Below the pieces are notes generated by a model. It worked only from the letters and a program-made list of their open reading frames with translations. It was not told the origin of the DNA and ran no database searches. This document shows, in pieces, positions 1-13,700 of a stretch of 64,000 nucleotides of DNA. The translations under genes and the position numbers were made by a program. Location of the stretch: assembly GCA_013433145.1 (NCBI GenBank), contig CM024168.1, positions 4,782,184-4,846,183 on the forward strand, read 5' to 3'. Source of the stretch: Ascaris suum (lineage: Eukaryota > Nematoda > Chromadorea > Rhabditida > Ascarididae). How positions within the stretch are numbered: position 1 is the first letter of the stretch; each line of letters starts with the position of its first letter.

Positions 1-158
1 CCTCATCAGTCTGCGTTTATTGCTAGTGAGTTGCTTCTTTGAAAATGCGCATTCACCGCTTTATAGTCGACTATAATCGGAATCAACCGATCTCACGTTA
101 AAAAGTAGAAATCGTGCTGCAAGAACAGCAACGATGTGCTCTTTTGCAGCCCACTCAC

Positions 159-282
159 CTGACCGGCCATTCCACAATCTACTAACAAATAATAAAATAC
201 TTCCAATTGCCTCTTAATATTTTTAATGATTCTATCACCCTCATGGTGGTATAAAAGACTTGCTTTCTTCGTTTCTATTAAT
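159..282 (-). CDS. Possible internal exon of the same minus-strand gene, continuing off the left edge
   Basis: On the minus strand a TTTCAG acceptor is followed by 124 open nt (LIETKKASLLYHHEGDRIIK, then NIKRQLEVFYYLLVDCGMAG) and a good GTGAGT donor in phase 0. Both splice sites are consensus, which makes this the best-supported exon outside the receptor gene. The remaining exons would lie left of the window. No domain recognised. Confidence 0.38.
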
Positions 283-484
283 CTGAAATGAAAATTCGGC
301 CAATATGAAATGCTTGCAAACATTTACAAATGCCAATAATTACTGCCGACGTTGATGAATCATAAACAAAAGTTCGTATAGAGGAGACTGCTCTATTATG
401 CATAAAATATACGCTCAATCTCTTAACTTTTAGCCAAAGTGATTTACCAGTTGAAACCATTCAACAGAGAGACACATACAGAGA

Positions 485-502
485 TACACACACACACACA
501 CA
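485..502. repeat. (CA)n microsatellite
   Basis: ACACACACACACACACAC run directly after a CAGAGAGACACATACAGAG stretch that recurs in variant form near 37266 and 59755. Confidence 0.85.
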
Positions 503-595
503 AAAATGACATCGCCATAACGTATTCTTTGGAAAACATATCTGCAAACGCGCCTAAAATGATAGAGGAAAGTTGCATTCTTTAAGAGGGAAGAC

Positions 596-689
596 CTGAT
601 AGCGCTAAGAGCAATGTAGCCACGAGCTTTTCCCTCCCGGCAGCTGTCAGTAAGGAGGCCATCGAATAATATCACCCATTGAATGAACA
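596..689 (-). CDS. Possible internal exon of a minus-strand gene
   Basis: Read on the minus strand, ATTCAG precedes 94 nt that are open in one frame (FIQWVILFDGLLTDSCREGK, then ARGYIALSAI) and end in phase 2 at a weak GTCTTC donor. The phase joins exactly to the next candidate exon at 159-282, making an Arg codon. A purine-rich frame at 1505-1571 with an ATG and a GTAAGT donor could be an upstream exon in matching phase, but it is low complexity. No family recognised; the degenerate donors of the receptor gene show that weak donors are used in this genome. Confidence 0.3.
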
Positions 690-1518
690 CTGAATCCTTT
701 GTCAATACACTTCAAATCTGATGATTAAACAATTCACTCTTATTCTGAGTGAGCGAAGAAAATTGCATTCTGCAGCACTCGTGATGTTTTTTTTTCCATC
801 CTAATTCTGCCACCAAACTAATAGTAGTGCTTATTTCATAAATATTGCTACCTCACTTCGATAAATTGTAGAAGCATATTACAAGTAAGCATGAATAATC
901 TGTGAGGACTTCAAAGCAAATGTAGTGATGCATTGAACAGCAGCGATATATATAGAAATTTCAAGTGATATCAACAGCACAATACACCTCATATGCGTGC
1001 ATTTATAAGCTAAAGCAACGTAAACAAATGAAAACAATTATATTTTTGAGATAATGTTTTAATAGCTATCAATTATATCACCACTATAGCACATGTTTTT
1101 GTTATAATTGCATCGACATACCCATTTGCGCATTCGATGAAATATATAATCAAGTTAAAGCAACAACGCAATAACGTAAAAACAAACTTCTCAATAGCTA
1201 AAACAAAATAAACGTATAAACACACTGCAGTGATAGCGTTATTTCCTCATTGTAAACAGACAATAGAAAGCAATTGTCGTAGCGCACTTTGATAGTGGCT
1301 TAATGCTAATGCGAGTGTTGCCCAACCCAACATCACCGCTCTCTTGAAACATCGACCCCCCCACCCTCTTTGTGCTATCCTAACTCTCTACACTCTCCAA
1401 TTGAAACCCTTATAAACAAATCTAAAGCTTTCCAGAAAGCAAAGAATAAGCGCGAAAAGCATTACATGCAACAAACGAAAACCTCTTCTAAACGGAAAAC
1501 TTACTGACAGATCGCGAT

Positions 1519-1558
1519 CTTCCTCTTTCTCTCTCTTTCCCTCTCTCTCCTTTCGAGA
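1519..1558. repeat. CT-rich low-complexity tract
   Basis: TCTTTCTCTCTCTTTCCCTC-type polypyrimidine run on the plus strand. Confidence 0.8.
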
Positions 1559-2967
1559 GACCTTTATTCATTATAATTTGTATGCAGCTGACCATAGTCA
1601 GTGTAAATGATCAAATTTAATGTGCAATAAGAGTGAGCGCTGTTACGTTCCGCATAATGAGTGATAATATATTAGAAGTTATGGTGCTTTATGAAGCAGT
1701 TGCTTCAGACAACGTTATTAAACAAAACTTTGCATCGCTATTGAAGAACTTTTCAAAGAATGTTGAAGAACGGTTATCTATAAATAATAAATATTTACTT
1801 CTTGGAAATTAATGTATGCAATCTATAAGAAAATCGCATAGTTAGTTGGATAAATTATGTAATCGATGAAGGAATTTTATAATTAAATATTTTCTTATTT
1901 TATATACGGAGAATTTTGTTCAAGACGAAGAAGATTTTGTTTCACTTTGCATTTAAAAAAATTATTAAATAAGAATTTCGTTTTCTTTTTCAAACGATAA
2001 ACAAGAGAAATTGTTGTTTCATTGAGCATTCTCAAATAACACAATTGGCAGCCCACAATGTGCTCACTAATAAACTCAATCTGCCCGCTTGAATGATTAG
2101 CAGATTGCGTTTGTTGGCCTAAATTCAAGTTGCAGCGATGCTATTCTGTTTCTTTTGGCTGAACCAACACTTACTTCTGCATACTCCTCAGAATGCGATC
2201 ACACTCTATCACATAAGTGAAACGCACCAGCTCAAAATTGTTTCATATGTCAATTTTTTTTTCGAACGCATGAGATACATTAATTTTAGGATGAAAGTAG
2301 AGAAATCAGGTTCTTATAGTGGAACTTTATAGTTAAACTGAAAGCGAATGGACATTCCAACAGCGAAAAAAGGCTTGAAAGATGCACAAGGCTCAGCCAA
2401 TAATTGCAATGTTGCCTCCTGTCAACCAGCAATGAATAGTGTGACCACTTGCATATAAGTATATTCGATTTGAATTTCCCTATCTCTAAGCTTGGAATGT
2501 TTGAACTCATCAGCGCAATTTCTCGCTTCCATCACTCGCATATGCCCTTAGACTAAATGCCATACGTTTTTGAGGGGAACGAGGGAAAAAAACGCTGAAG
2601 TTTGGGTAATTGTCGACACGAAGGTGTCAGCTGCTAAGAAGGTCGGATATGATTGGCAAGATTGAAATTCTCTTTGCTATAAACACTTGAGGAGAGCACA
2701 ACGAGAGCGATCAGCACGCACGCAATTCTAGTAAGCTTCCATATTGTAATCGCAACTTCTTTCTGGAAACGTCACGCAGCAATCAACTCATCCACTCTTT
2801 CTCGAATCTTCTTAATGCCACTTGTCCGCTCTTCTAATAGTTTTATAAAAAAAAGGAATTGTGTGAAATGAATCATAAAAATGATTTGAGTAATTTTCAT
2901 TAGTATACAATACTGGATTTTTAATTCAGTAATTTTTTCTCCATGCTGGCTGCAGCAGATTAAAAAG

Positions 2968-3056
2968 CAAATCGATTCCCCAGCATCAATTATGAAATTA
3001 AACCGATTTCTAATATGAATCTAAAAACACTAAACCGATTTCCCAACATTAATTTA
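2968..3056. repeat. Degenerate 30-36 bp tandem repeat
   Basis: Three partly matching units, each with A(A/C)CGATT(T/C)C followed by an AT-rich tail (starting near 2968, 3000 and 3033). Confidence 0.45.
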
Positions 3057-3696
3057 CGGTGGGAAACACATAGTGGGAAACAGGGTACACTAACATCGTC
3101 AACAATAGAATCATTCATTATCACTCGTCAATAATACATGTTTATCAAACATTTTCAAATTATAAAAGACTTGTTAAGACCAATGCTTCGGATAATACTA
3201 AAAACGATCTTCTCACCATATTCCTAAAATTTAATTATTTAGGCGATTATAGGTGATTTCATCACCAATACAAACGATTGATGGCATTGTGGTGATAAAA
3301 TCTGCATAAGCAATGCAGTTGAAAAGAATGCCACCGACGCCTGTAAGAATTTCTCGTAAAGAGTGCTATTTCCTGTAAGAAAAGACTTATGAGACAACTC
3401 CAGCGAAGAGATTTTCAAAAAACATTGAAATTTTCTCGTACAGCAAATCTTATATGATTAGCTATATCGGCCATTTTTTACTCACACTCTTCTATTTGTT
3501 GGCATTTCCGCAAATATGAACGGTCTTCGCAAGTTGAATTATAATTATAAGTTTTAGTTATAAGCTTTCATTATACTTTTCAATACTTTTTAAACACACC
3601 CTTTAGCTATAATAAGTGAGTCGATGCTTCGTAAGTGAGGATAGGTTCGAATATAACTTTCAGAATTTATGACGACGAAGGCAGAAACCCTCTTCT

Positions 3697-3713
3697 CCCA
3701 CCCCCCCCCCCCA
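3697..3713. repeat. Poly-C tract
   Basis: An uninterrupted run of about 14 C residues inside a pyrimidine-rich patch. Confidence 0.85.
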
Positions 3714-6000
3714 TCCCCACAAAAAAGAAAAAATCAGAAGCCTTTATATAAGTGCGATCATTGAGGAAGGGAATGCTTGTTGACGTCGGAGCTGCAAGAA
3801 ATTAATAGCGCTAAGGTCAATCATAGTGGAGTCACCACTGAATAACTCAATATAGAGAACAAATTGATAAAACATTATGAAGAGTGATTCTAATCCTGTT
3901 TTAATAATGCAAGTGATAAATCATCATAGCTCAGCAAGGACATCCCACAATGTGTTTAAACCAAGAGTGTGTGACAGCCATCGATCTGCTGCCTGTGGAA
4001 TAACAACTGCAAAAATGCTGATATGTTCTTCGCAGCCCCCTAATTCATCAGCCATCGCCTTATAATGACCTGAATCTCTTTGTGGTCGGAAAAGTCATGA
4101 TGCACATGAGTTTAAAAAACCTATACAGACCGCTGGGCACAGGAAAAAGTTGTTTGTGAAAAAAAAAGATTGTGCTGACAGCGGCTGTGGCGGAATGTTT
4201 TCGTAGAAATTATGAGCGGGTCATAAAAATGAAGCAGTAGAGGAGAGTTGTTTGGTGGTGCGTTAGGAAGGCATATGCGGACGGGGATGAAGGCTGGTCG
4301 GAGCTATGGTCGCGTAGCCGAATCTCTCGTCTGTGTAACGCTAAGCCTCCCACTGCGCTTGCTAATTAACTCTTGAGCACGGATTTTGTGCAATAAATGC
4401 AATGAAAAGCGTCCAAATGACAGTTGCTATTAAATGTAGACGGCTGCAGACAATACTCCACCCTACTGACACATCGCAAAAACAATCGCCACCTTCGGCT
4501 GCCACCACTTTTCCGACTCTGTCCCACCGAATTCCTCAGACGACAAAGACAATCCGGACTTGATGGCATGCTTCATGACCAGTATCAACATCAGAAGACG
4601 TCGATCATCACCTATCAGAAGATCTGTCATCTTTTGCTGATTGCAATATAGAAGTCAGTCAAATGGAATAAAAGAGTAGCAACGAAGTATTGTAGCACTT
4701 TCTCGACCAGGATTTGATTAAATGAAAGTTTGTGGTCTGGTAGAAATCTAAACCTAGCGTAATTGCCAATTTGTGACCCGTTATAACTGCCAGTTGATAC
4801 GATTATACTAGGCTTATCGGGAGTTACTAAGGATGAAGTAACGACGAAATCCATTATTCGTAGGATTTTTGCAGCATTGGTGACAGTAACAGTGCAGAGT
4901 AGTCAGGTAACTATAAGATCGGATGCGGCCTTTTCATAATTATGCAATCGCCAATTGTAGCTACACCGTTCAAACATACCAATAAAGACCTAGTTCGCTA
5001 ATAGCTTTCCAACTTCGTGTCTTCTTTCAGAAACGCATTGTTGAATACCTCACAATTATCAATCAATAAATTAACCACTGGAAAAGTAAATTCGTTACGC
5101 CACTCGAAAACCAATCATTCAAAACCTATATACTTCACCATTGTTATTTACACTCATCCATTCAATCAACTTACGATGAGGAAAATTTAATGATGATTTC
5201 CAAAGAAAAGCACTCTAAGTACATATGCTTCCTTACTCAATTTGCCACCTCATAGTTGCGGGTTCTTCAAACTAAAACTGCGAGCAAGAAATTACTTTTT
5301 TCTCACATCTGAAACTATGTGGCTTTCTTTTCAGTAATTACGACTGTCTTTTTGAGAGTGCTTGAATTTAACAGCCGAAAAATTTCATTAATTTCTTTTT
5401 GCACCTAGCTCTCTTCAATTTCTAGACTTGCATTTCAAAAATTTTCCAACAGTGTAAGCAATATATCCCACAATCTGTCACCAATTTAAATAGAAGCTTT
5501 TTTTCAATTCGTGACACCTGAATGGCAATCAGCTATAGTCGAAGGCTGAATGAGTTGCACAACGAAGTGATATGCTAGACGCATATCAAATTCCTGCGTC
5601 AGCCACTCGTTCAACGCTTTATACAAATGCATCACTGCTGTTAAAATCACATTGTTCATTGCACGATTCGATAATTACCATCTCTTGACTGCATTTTGCA
5701 ATATCAACGATATTCATAGTTCACTGATGTATTGGCATGCATTTCTTCTTCTATTCTTTTGGTGAACGATATCCGATAAGTACGAGGATTATTGCTTATA
5801 GGCAGTTGATAAACTGTCCAATAAAGTACCTACCCTCGAATGTGATGCGAAAGTCTCATAAATTATGGGTTCTGTCAAATATGTGCTTCTAAAAACATGG
5901 AAAATTCCACATTCTCCATCTTTATAATAACAGGAAGTTTACAGCACCTGTATTCGGACGCATGCTTCAGGCGGTACGATAAAACAGTTTGATGAGGGGG

Positions 6001-6034
6001 AGAGAAAGAAAGAGAGAGAGAGAGAGAGAGAAGG
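6001..6034. repeat. (GA)n microsatellite
   Basis: AGAGAAAGAAAGAG followed by a long GA run. The minus-strand Ser/Leu-rich open frames here are its translation and not genes. Confidence 0.85.
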
Positions 6035-7729
6035 AGGTGGGAGTTTGCTGTTGGCGTTGCGAACATTGATCAACATCCACTAGTGAATGTGATGATATGT
6101 GAGTGGAAACGTTGCGAGTTGAGTGGTGGTGCATCGACGGCCAAAACGACGAAGTACTTACAAAAAAGTACAACATGGAATTGAACAGCCAGAATTCATT
6201 GCGCAGTTTGAAAAATCAAACTTGTCGAATTCAGCGCTCATTAAAAATTAGTAGGAAAGGCGCCAGATGAGTTGGTGCGATATGCGATTTAATATTTCGC
6301 TCAACTTAGCAAGAGAATCACAATCTGCCAAAAAGTAATAGAATATTTGGAACGAGGTTTCCATCTGACCCGCCGACTGCCTTTAGAAATCGTTCGAAAG
6401 GGCTTCATTTTTCGCGATCTAATCAGTGTAGAATATATGGTTAGTGTTTGATACTCTCGAGTATCCTTATCGCTCTTAGAGACTGTTCGACTACCATAAG
6501 AAATGGTTCAGGTTTGTTGTACATTACAGCCACTATCATAACCGTACAGCTCTAAAATAACTCAGATCAGTATTCAAGGCGGATCTCTTCCTATAGTCTC
6601 ATGGTTGCGCAGTGTGGTCGTAAATCCATCATGCATTGTCGTTTTTGGATGGATCTGAAAAGATGCTTTGACACAACTTTAACTTCATTCAGTAATCAAG
6701 GACATTACTGTAAAGCATTTTTAGAGGTATAGGAAAAGTAGAGAACAACACGCGTGTTGAGGAAGAAATCTGTGTTTTCTGCTAATACGAACGCTCATAA
6801 CACTTGTTCTTAGTGATATATACATGTTCACTACCACACACAAATGGATTGTAAGTCTCAAAACGATCGGTGTTCAGCAAATTGCACGTTTGAAAGTGGA
6901 TGCACCATTGCGTATTGCACTTCCAAAAACGATAGGTTTGGTGCAGTGTATTTGATATTTGATATTTATCGTAGGATGTAGTATATTAACCAAACTATAC
7001 TACATCACTGTACATTGTACAACTGGTCCCTTCAAATTGGTACATATGCCGTCATATACAAGGCATTTTGTAGCATTTTATATGGTAGCAAATGCTATGC
7101 ATGTAGTATACAGGAAACAAAGAAAGTGGCTTCTGTTTCTTTTCAAATTCCACCGAGAACTGGCTAAAGTCAGAAGACTGTGGGGCTGTTAGCAATAGTT
7201 ATGTAAGAATTAGGAAATGATGATTTTGTAATTTGGAACGAATATAAAACAATGGAAGGCGACCGTCGCATTTTGAAATTCGTTACGTTACAGAATATAT
7301 TAGTGTAAGGAACGCGAAGAAGCAGATTGGCGCGGCATGTGCTTTTCGCGCTCTACATCATTAAAAAAGAAGAAAAACGCATTAATAAAGAATGAAAGTG
7401 ATGAAAAAATACACTTTGTTATCAAATGACAGAGTCACTATGGCAATTCGATGCGGTGGCTCATCTTCATCACTCGACAAAGCGAATGTGAAACAGCGCT
7501 TTGAAGATTTAATGCGAGAATTTCAATGATTTCAAGTTTTCATAGAGTTTTTCAGAAATTGGGAAAATGTCATCGTGTTTCCGACGTTTGAAGCCATTTC
7601 AGGAAAATTTTCGTTTCAAAAGCCTTAGCTTTGAAAGTAAAAAAGTCTAGGATCGTAACGCATAACGGTATCGTGTGGATGATGTTGCTTCAACCTAAGG
7701 AAGTCTTTTTCCATTATACAGGAAATAGA

Positions 7730-7730
7730 T

Positions 7731-7772
<42 letters not shown>

Positions 7773-7773
7773 T
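7730..7773. repeat. (GA)n microsatellite
   Basis: Two GA runs joined by one GG interruption. Confidence 0.88.
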
Positions 7774-10700
7774 AATCTTCAATAAAGCATTTAAATGTAA
7801 GAACTAAATCAAAAATCGGTTTAAAAAAAAGACATTGGATGTCAATCTGTGCACCAGATAAGTGCACATAAAATGAACGGATTTACAAAACGAAATAATG
7901 CAAAGATTGTGAGAAAAGGTTCTTCATAAATAAATAAACGTATGATAAAATGAAAGTTCATTCAACATCAGCAGTATAACTTCTACCTTAACAATCCTTT
8001 CAACAACTTTAATAAACAGCTAAAACTAAGGGTAAAGCGATTGTGGCTTCCAAATAGAGAACCCGTTTGCCTTATAATATTTTAGCGATCATTATTGCAT
8101 TCTAACTCGAACACATGCAAAAGTTCACATAGAATAGTGGATATGCAGTGAATTTCTTATATTTCGCGAGGTAAATATTACAGCATTGATGTTTTAGAAA
8201 GGATTGATTCATTCTTTTTTTCGCATCACAGCAGCAACAATTGACGTCGAAATCGTGCACTGCAATAGTGAAAACAACTTACAAGAAGTACCAATAATAG
8301 AAGCTCTTCGCAAAGAGACATTGCCGGAATATCGCATTTATCGTCAGTATTGTTTACAAAAGAAAAAGCAATTTATCTTTGCAGTTTTTGAGTATTGTGC
8401 ACTTGTGAGTGGCCTTAAATTTTTTATATTATGCGCGTCGTATAAAAAGTGCAATATATGGCTAATAAAAATTATAGAGAGTTCCAAGCGAAATCAGGAT
8501 GGATTTCATGAAGCAATATAGTTTTAACAAAAGGAAATCCCATAAGAGGACTGGAACTGGTTTCTGAAAATTTGAACAACTGCAAAATGCTGACGGCTGC
8601 TTTGAGAACATAAAATGCAATGGTCGGAATGAAATGGGAAAAAAGGCGATTCAAAACTGCGTCGTCGAAAAGGTAAACCAACTTAGTAGAAAATTTGATG
8701 ACACATTTTTTTCACCTCGTAACAGGTGAAATTTGGCAGTCCCGCTATCATAAAACCGGTAGAGGTGGGCAATACTTCGTCGGTCCTTATGATTTTTATA
8801 TCAATTCATACTGCTTAGTGAAATCGTTTCGAGCGAGCAATCTGCATCAGTGATTATTACCAAAGATGAGACCTCAAAATATCGAGAGATATTTTATCCT
8901 CTTGAAGAAATTTCCTTCAGAAATTTAAATGATGAAATAACTTATACATGCTATGCGTTTTTTGCTTTCATGCAGAGTACGGAATTTCTATACATTCATG
9001 CCCTCTCAAGAATGCTTATGGGCATATTTCTCCGTTAGTGAAAGAACGAACCCCTCGACATATTTTTTTTTCTTCTACAAAACGCGCAGTTAGGATGGAA
9101 AATTACTTCAGAATTATATAGTACAGAGTGCGATCTTGCAGGTGGATGACTATTTGAAGATTTGTCGTTGAATTTTGAAATCTCCTGACGTAAAAAATGT
9201 GATGAACAAATCATTTTCATCGTTTCGTTTGTTGCGCTATTTGCGTTTTCGATATTCATTGACGTTGCGACATCGTTACTTTGGTTCCTGAATTTTGCAA
9301 AAGCTAAGTGGCGCGCTGCACCACCAACCTAATAAAGTAATTAAGTATTACAATTTAGTTAGAGGTTAAGTGCATCCCGCTATCCATCGCTATCAAAGCA
9401 AAACCGAGAGAGAGAGAGTGTGCAGAAGATACGCACCTCAAATGAGGATAATCCTCGCAACAGCATACATAAACGCCACATTTCCTTGCTTTCGAGTTTA
9501 CAACTTCGTGGCTTTCTTGGCTTCAAAAATAGACCTGCATTCTGAGAAGGCCTATAAACATAGGAGCGAGAGAATTGCTTACCTCATTCGCGAATTGCGA
9601 AGCCACTGGAGAAGGACAGGATGCTCACATGGATGGATTCGAAGAAAAATCATATAAACCTTCATTCCCTCCCTTTTCTGCTCCTGTGTTGGACATGTGC
9701 TGTTTCACTCAGAAGTGACTGCAGCAGTGCACTAGATAACGAACTCAGCATATATCAACTGAGGTAGGAGCAGATAATCGAGGTGAAGGCTTATATTTAG
9801 TGCTGGTGCGGATGCTTTAACGTTTACAAGCTTCTTAAAATGCGTATTCGGTGAGAGCTAAAAGAAAAATAGCTTATAAATGCGAAATACGGTGGGTGAT
9901 AAGTGTTCGTTGAATTGAAACGAAGAAAGAAGAGCGTAGGAGCAATCGTTGCTCACTGTGCGCACAAATCGTCGAGCACAGCCATAATGAAGGGAAGGCG
10001 AACGCTCCGGAAGATGGCGATGAATTGTCTCAGCGTTATGGACCCCGAAAGATGAAACCATTGGAGAGTTTGAGTTTGGCGCCGTTTCGATGAATGTTAA
10101 ACGCACTTGATGTCCTCTATCAGTTTGATCAATTAAAGATGCGCATTTGAGATCGTTGCACGATTGCAGCTCCACATTCCCGCTCACCTTTCCACTCTAT
10201 TCCTAGAGTGAAATTAGCGAAAGTCTCACTTAAGAACACGCCCATCATTTCCTCTTTAATGCAGACAAATTAAGCAACTCTAATATGAATTCTATTCGAG
10301 TTTTCTTTCGTTAAAATTCCCAACGAACAAATAAAATTCCGATACGTTCCATTAATACAGATATATAAGTAAACACTTAATTGTAGCATCGCTTAAGGCA
10401 GCATTACTTGTTCAATTTAAAGTAACAAAACCCTACAACAATCGGCTTAATTAGCAAAACTAACGAAATCATCCAAGAGTTATCAATCACTACGTTCCGT
10501 CGAATGCTTATATACTTACTATTCACCATGAAATTTTTCCTATTCACTTCATTATGCAAATGAAGAAAAGATTTTTCATAAAGGAGCGTAATTTCGTATT
10601 ATTTGCATATTATTTGCGAAATATATTGTGCATCTCAAATGCTCAGAGAATATTTCATTTATTTGCATCAGATAATAAAGTATGTTAAACTGAAGAGAAT

Positions 10701-13700
10701 AAATGAAAAAAAACTGATAAATTCGTAGAAATAACGAATATAAACAATTCTAGTTTGTAAGCGAATATATTCGAATGAGGCAATCGTTAAGAAAGAAGTC
10801 CTAACAATTTAGACATATGGACGGGTATATATTATGAAAGTGAATTCATTTAGAGCAGTCACAGTCAATCTAACTCTTTTCATTTGCAAGTTCTTTTTTT
10901 CAACAAAAGAAAACTCCTACAGCGATGTTTTCTTTACTATAATGTAAAACGAAGCATACTCGCTTTTCTGATTATCAACGATTTTCCACCTCACGGAATA
11001 ACGATCACAGGAAAAGAAAATTTTTTTCATCACTTAAAAATTGATATTGGAAAGACAGAAATCCTTGTAGTTGCACGCATTTTGACTTCAGCTTCCTATC
11101 CTTGCCTCAAAAATAATTGATCAGACATACCAGTGGTTTCAATGGGAAATCGCCCATCATTTTAAGAGTATTCGCTATTTAATATTGAGACTGAAAGTAG
11201 TCCTCACAGCCGATTCCATTCTTCATCGCGTTAATAGGAAGGGAGAACAGTTTTGCATCGGGAAAACCTTTATGCAGCTACTAGCAAACAAATAAATGTA
11301 TCTTACAATGCATACACAAGAAGCACTCTAAGCTAATTAAAAACTAAATTTGTCTTCGTCATTGCATTGCTAACTGTGTCATTATTTTATTGGCGTCTAA
11401 CGACGAATACAGGAATGAACGATTTACCTTTTACTGTACTATAAAAAAATCTCGTTGAGGGGTAAGAGGGGATATTCGGCGATAAGCAATAGAATAGAAT
11501 GGCCACTTTGAAAATGCTCTCATAACGACATAGCATGCCAAGGTAACGAAAGGTGACGCGGCGCACAAAGAGGCTAGTGGAAGAAGGAGTGCGGCGAGTC
11601 TCGATAATGGGACGTTGCTGGAAGGAAGCGAATTAAAGAATGAACGCTGATGCACACAAACATGAAACTTTTTGTGTGCTCGCAAAGTGGCGCAGATTCG
11701 TACGTGATGCTAGCCCTCTCACGTATCAGTCATTACAATTACCCACCGAATTAAACGATACTTCACCGCGAAACCAATCTTCATCTCATAATGACTGATG
11801 CGTCGCTCTCAATGGTGCCCTCTTTTCCTTCCGACGTCCACACCCACTGTTTGCGTCCACCCTCTCCCCACTTCATTTCAATTGCTTTTTTTCTGACATG
11901 CAACGGAGACATTATTCACATACTCTATGCTCGACGACAGGACTCAAAATATCAAGCTTGAACTCCACAGCTCCTCTAGATGCTCATATATACTCTCTCT
12001 TCGGCAACTCTGCTTTTTGCTTATTGCTCAATCATATGAAGGACTAGCATTTCCCCCTGGCTAAGTTTAACGAGCGGTGGTAATTTTTTTCACTCCTCCA
12101 AAAAAAAATCTACCGTTTAGTCGGTAGAACATGTTGCTCTCCTCTCTTCCGCCTTTTCAGTTCCCCTTCCTCATATCATCCAATGCGCTGTTGCGCTATA
12201 CTTAGCAAAGATACACAACAAACAAAAATAGCACTGTTGTGCTTGATAATCGGTGAGAACATGGGAGCGTTATGCAGGAGCGGAGAAGAGTAAAGTGCCA
12301 TCATTCAAGCAGCACTACGAAGTAGATGCATGCCCAGTAGTAGAAAGAACTCTGAGAATGTTACATGCTATTTTTATTGAGAAAGTGACGCTTTATAAGC
12401 TTTACAGCTGCGTTCTTACGTTCATGCTTTTGTTGTTTTCTCTTTGGTCGGAAGTAACGTGACCTCAGCGATCGCAAGAATTCATTTCACTAGTCTCAGA
12501 GCTGTTCTTATCGGTCAGTGCGACTCGCTTCGCTATTTTTATGTTTGCTCTTCGAAGAATAAAAAACATCCCTTACATCAAAATGTTTTTCGTGTATTTG
12601 GCGCTTTGCTCGTTCTCGCTTGAATTCAATTGCACACGGTGATGACGATGATTTGTGCTTGATTTTCCGCTCCTCAAACGAGTTTTTGCACCGCTTTATG
12701 AACTTGTTTTCGACACTCTCTTCATTTAACACACTCTCTACACATCAGTTGCTGCCACACGCCCATTTGTCACGTCGCCTTTTGTGTTACTGCTTCATTC
12801 GAAGTATCAATCTGAAGAGTAGGTAAGTTCTCGGTACACAGGGTTTGTGTTTATCATGAACATAATTCCTGAAGAGGTCCCTTCATATGTTCGTCTTATC
12901 TAAATATGTAAACTGTGATCCTATCAGAATTCCTCGCTGAAGTAATGTTATTGATTGTTCTATTTCGCAGAAATTCTACGAGGAAATAGATTCGCTAATC
13001 GATTCCTCTTTCAACGCAACAAAAAAAAACACTTCTGAATTGAAATCTCTCAAAAGTGAAACAGCGAAAGCATATCCAATGACGATCTGAATCATCGTTT
13101 CCATAATGGTTGCACACAAGTGTATATTGCTTCATAAAATCTAATTACATTGTTTGTCTGTTTCATTTTCATTCTTAATCAAAACAGCAATGTTATTCGA
13201 AATTCATCGCATAATCATTTGAACGGGTTGCAATATATAGCCCTTCGCAAATGCAATCGCTAAGCCGTGCAAGTGTGGTACAGCTTGACTTCAGTTTTGC
13301 TCATCCTAACGAAGGAAAATCCCCACGTAGGGCCCAACGACTGAATCATTGAACGGTTATGATCTCATTTAGGCATCTTCCAATTGGTACAATTTAGTAA
13401 ATTAAAGCTACTTTATTTCAAATTATATGTTTATACAACATGAGAAAGATCGCTCATGTGCGCTGGCCAACAAAATAGGAATGAAACAAACAAGGCGTTT
13501 TGTGGGCATGTAGGTGTGTTTAAAATAAGCATCATTTCTTTTTTTAACGATGAACACTGATGTTCGGAAACTGTTTTACAAGAAAATCGAACCAGAAGGT
13601 GGTGATGAAGAATGAGGTCATTGCTTTTGATGTGAGAGTATAAGTGCAATAATTTCACTGGCACTAGGGCAACGGAAGCTAAGTAGTAAATGAAAGTTTC

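Larger units (their letters stand above)
690..5874. other. No gene recognised
   Basis: AT-rich DNA with low-complexity tracts. A 51-codon plus-strand frame at 1657-1812 (MSDNILEVMVLYEAVASDNV at its start) and a minus frame at 1895-2128 are free of low complexity but have no supporting splice or poly(A) signals. A minus frame at 4627-4854 is similar. I cannot distinguish these from chance. Confidence 0.4.

Noticed and set aside
4627..4854. Minus frame faintly similar to a doublecortin domain
   Set aside because: The resemblance is a few scattered residues; no key motif and no splice partners.
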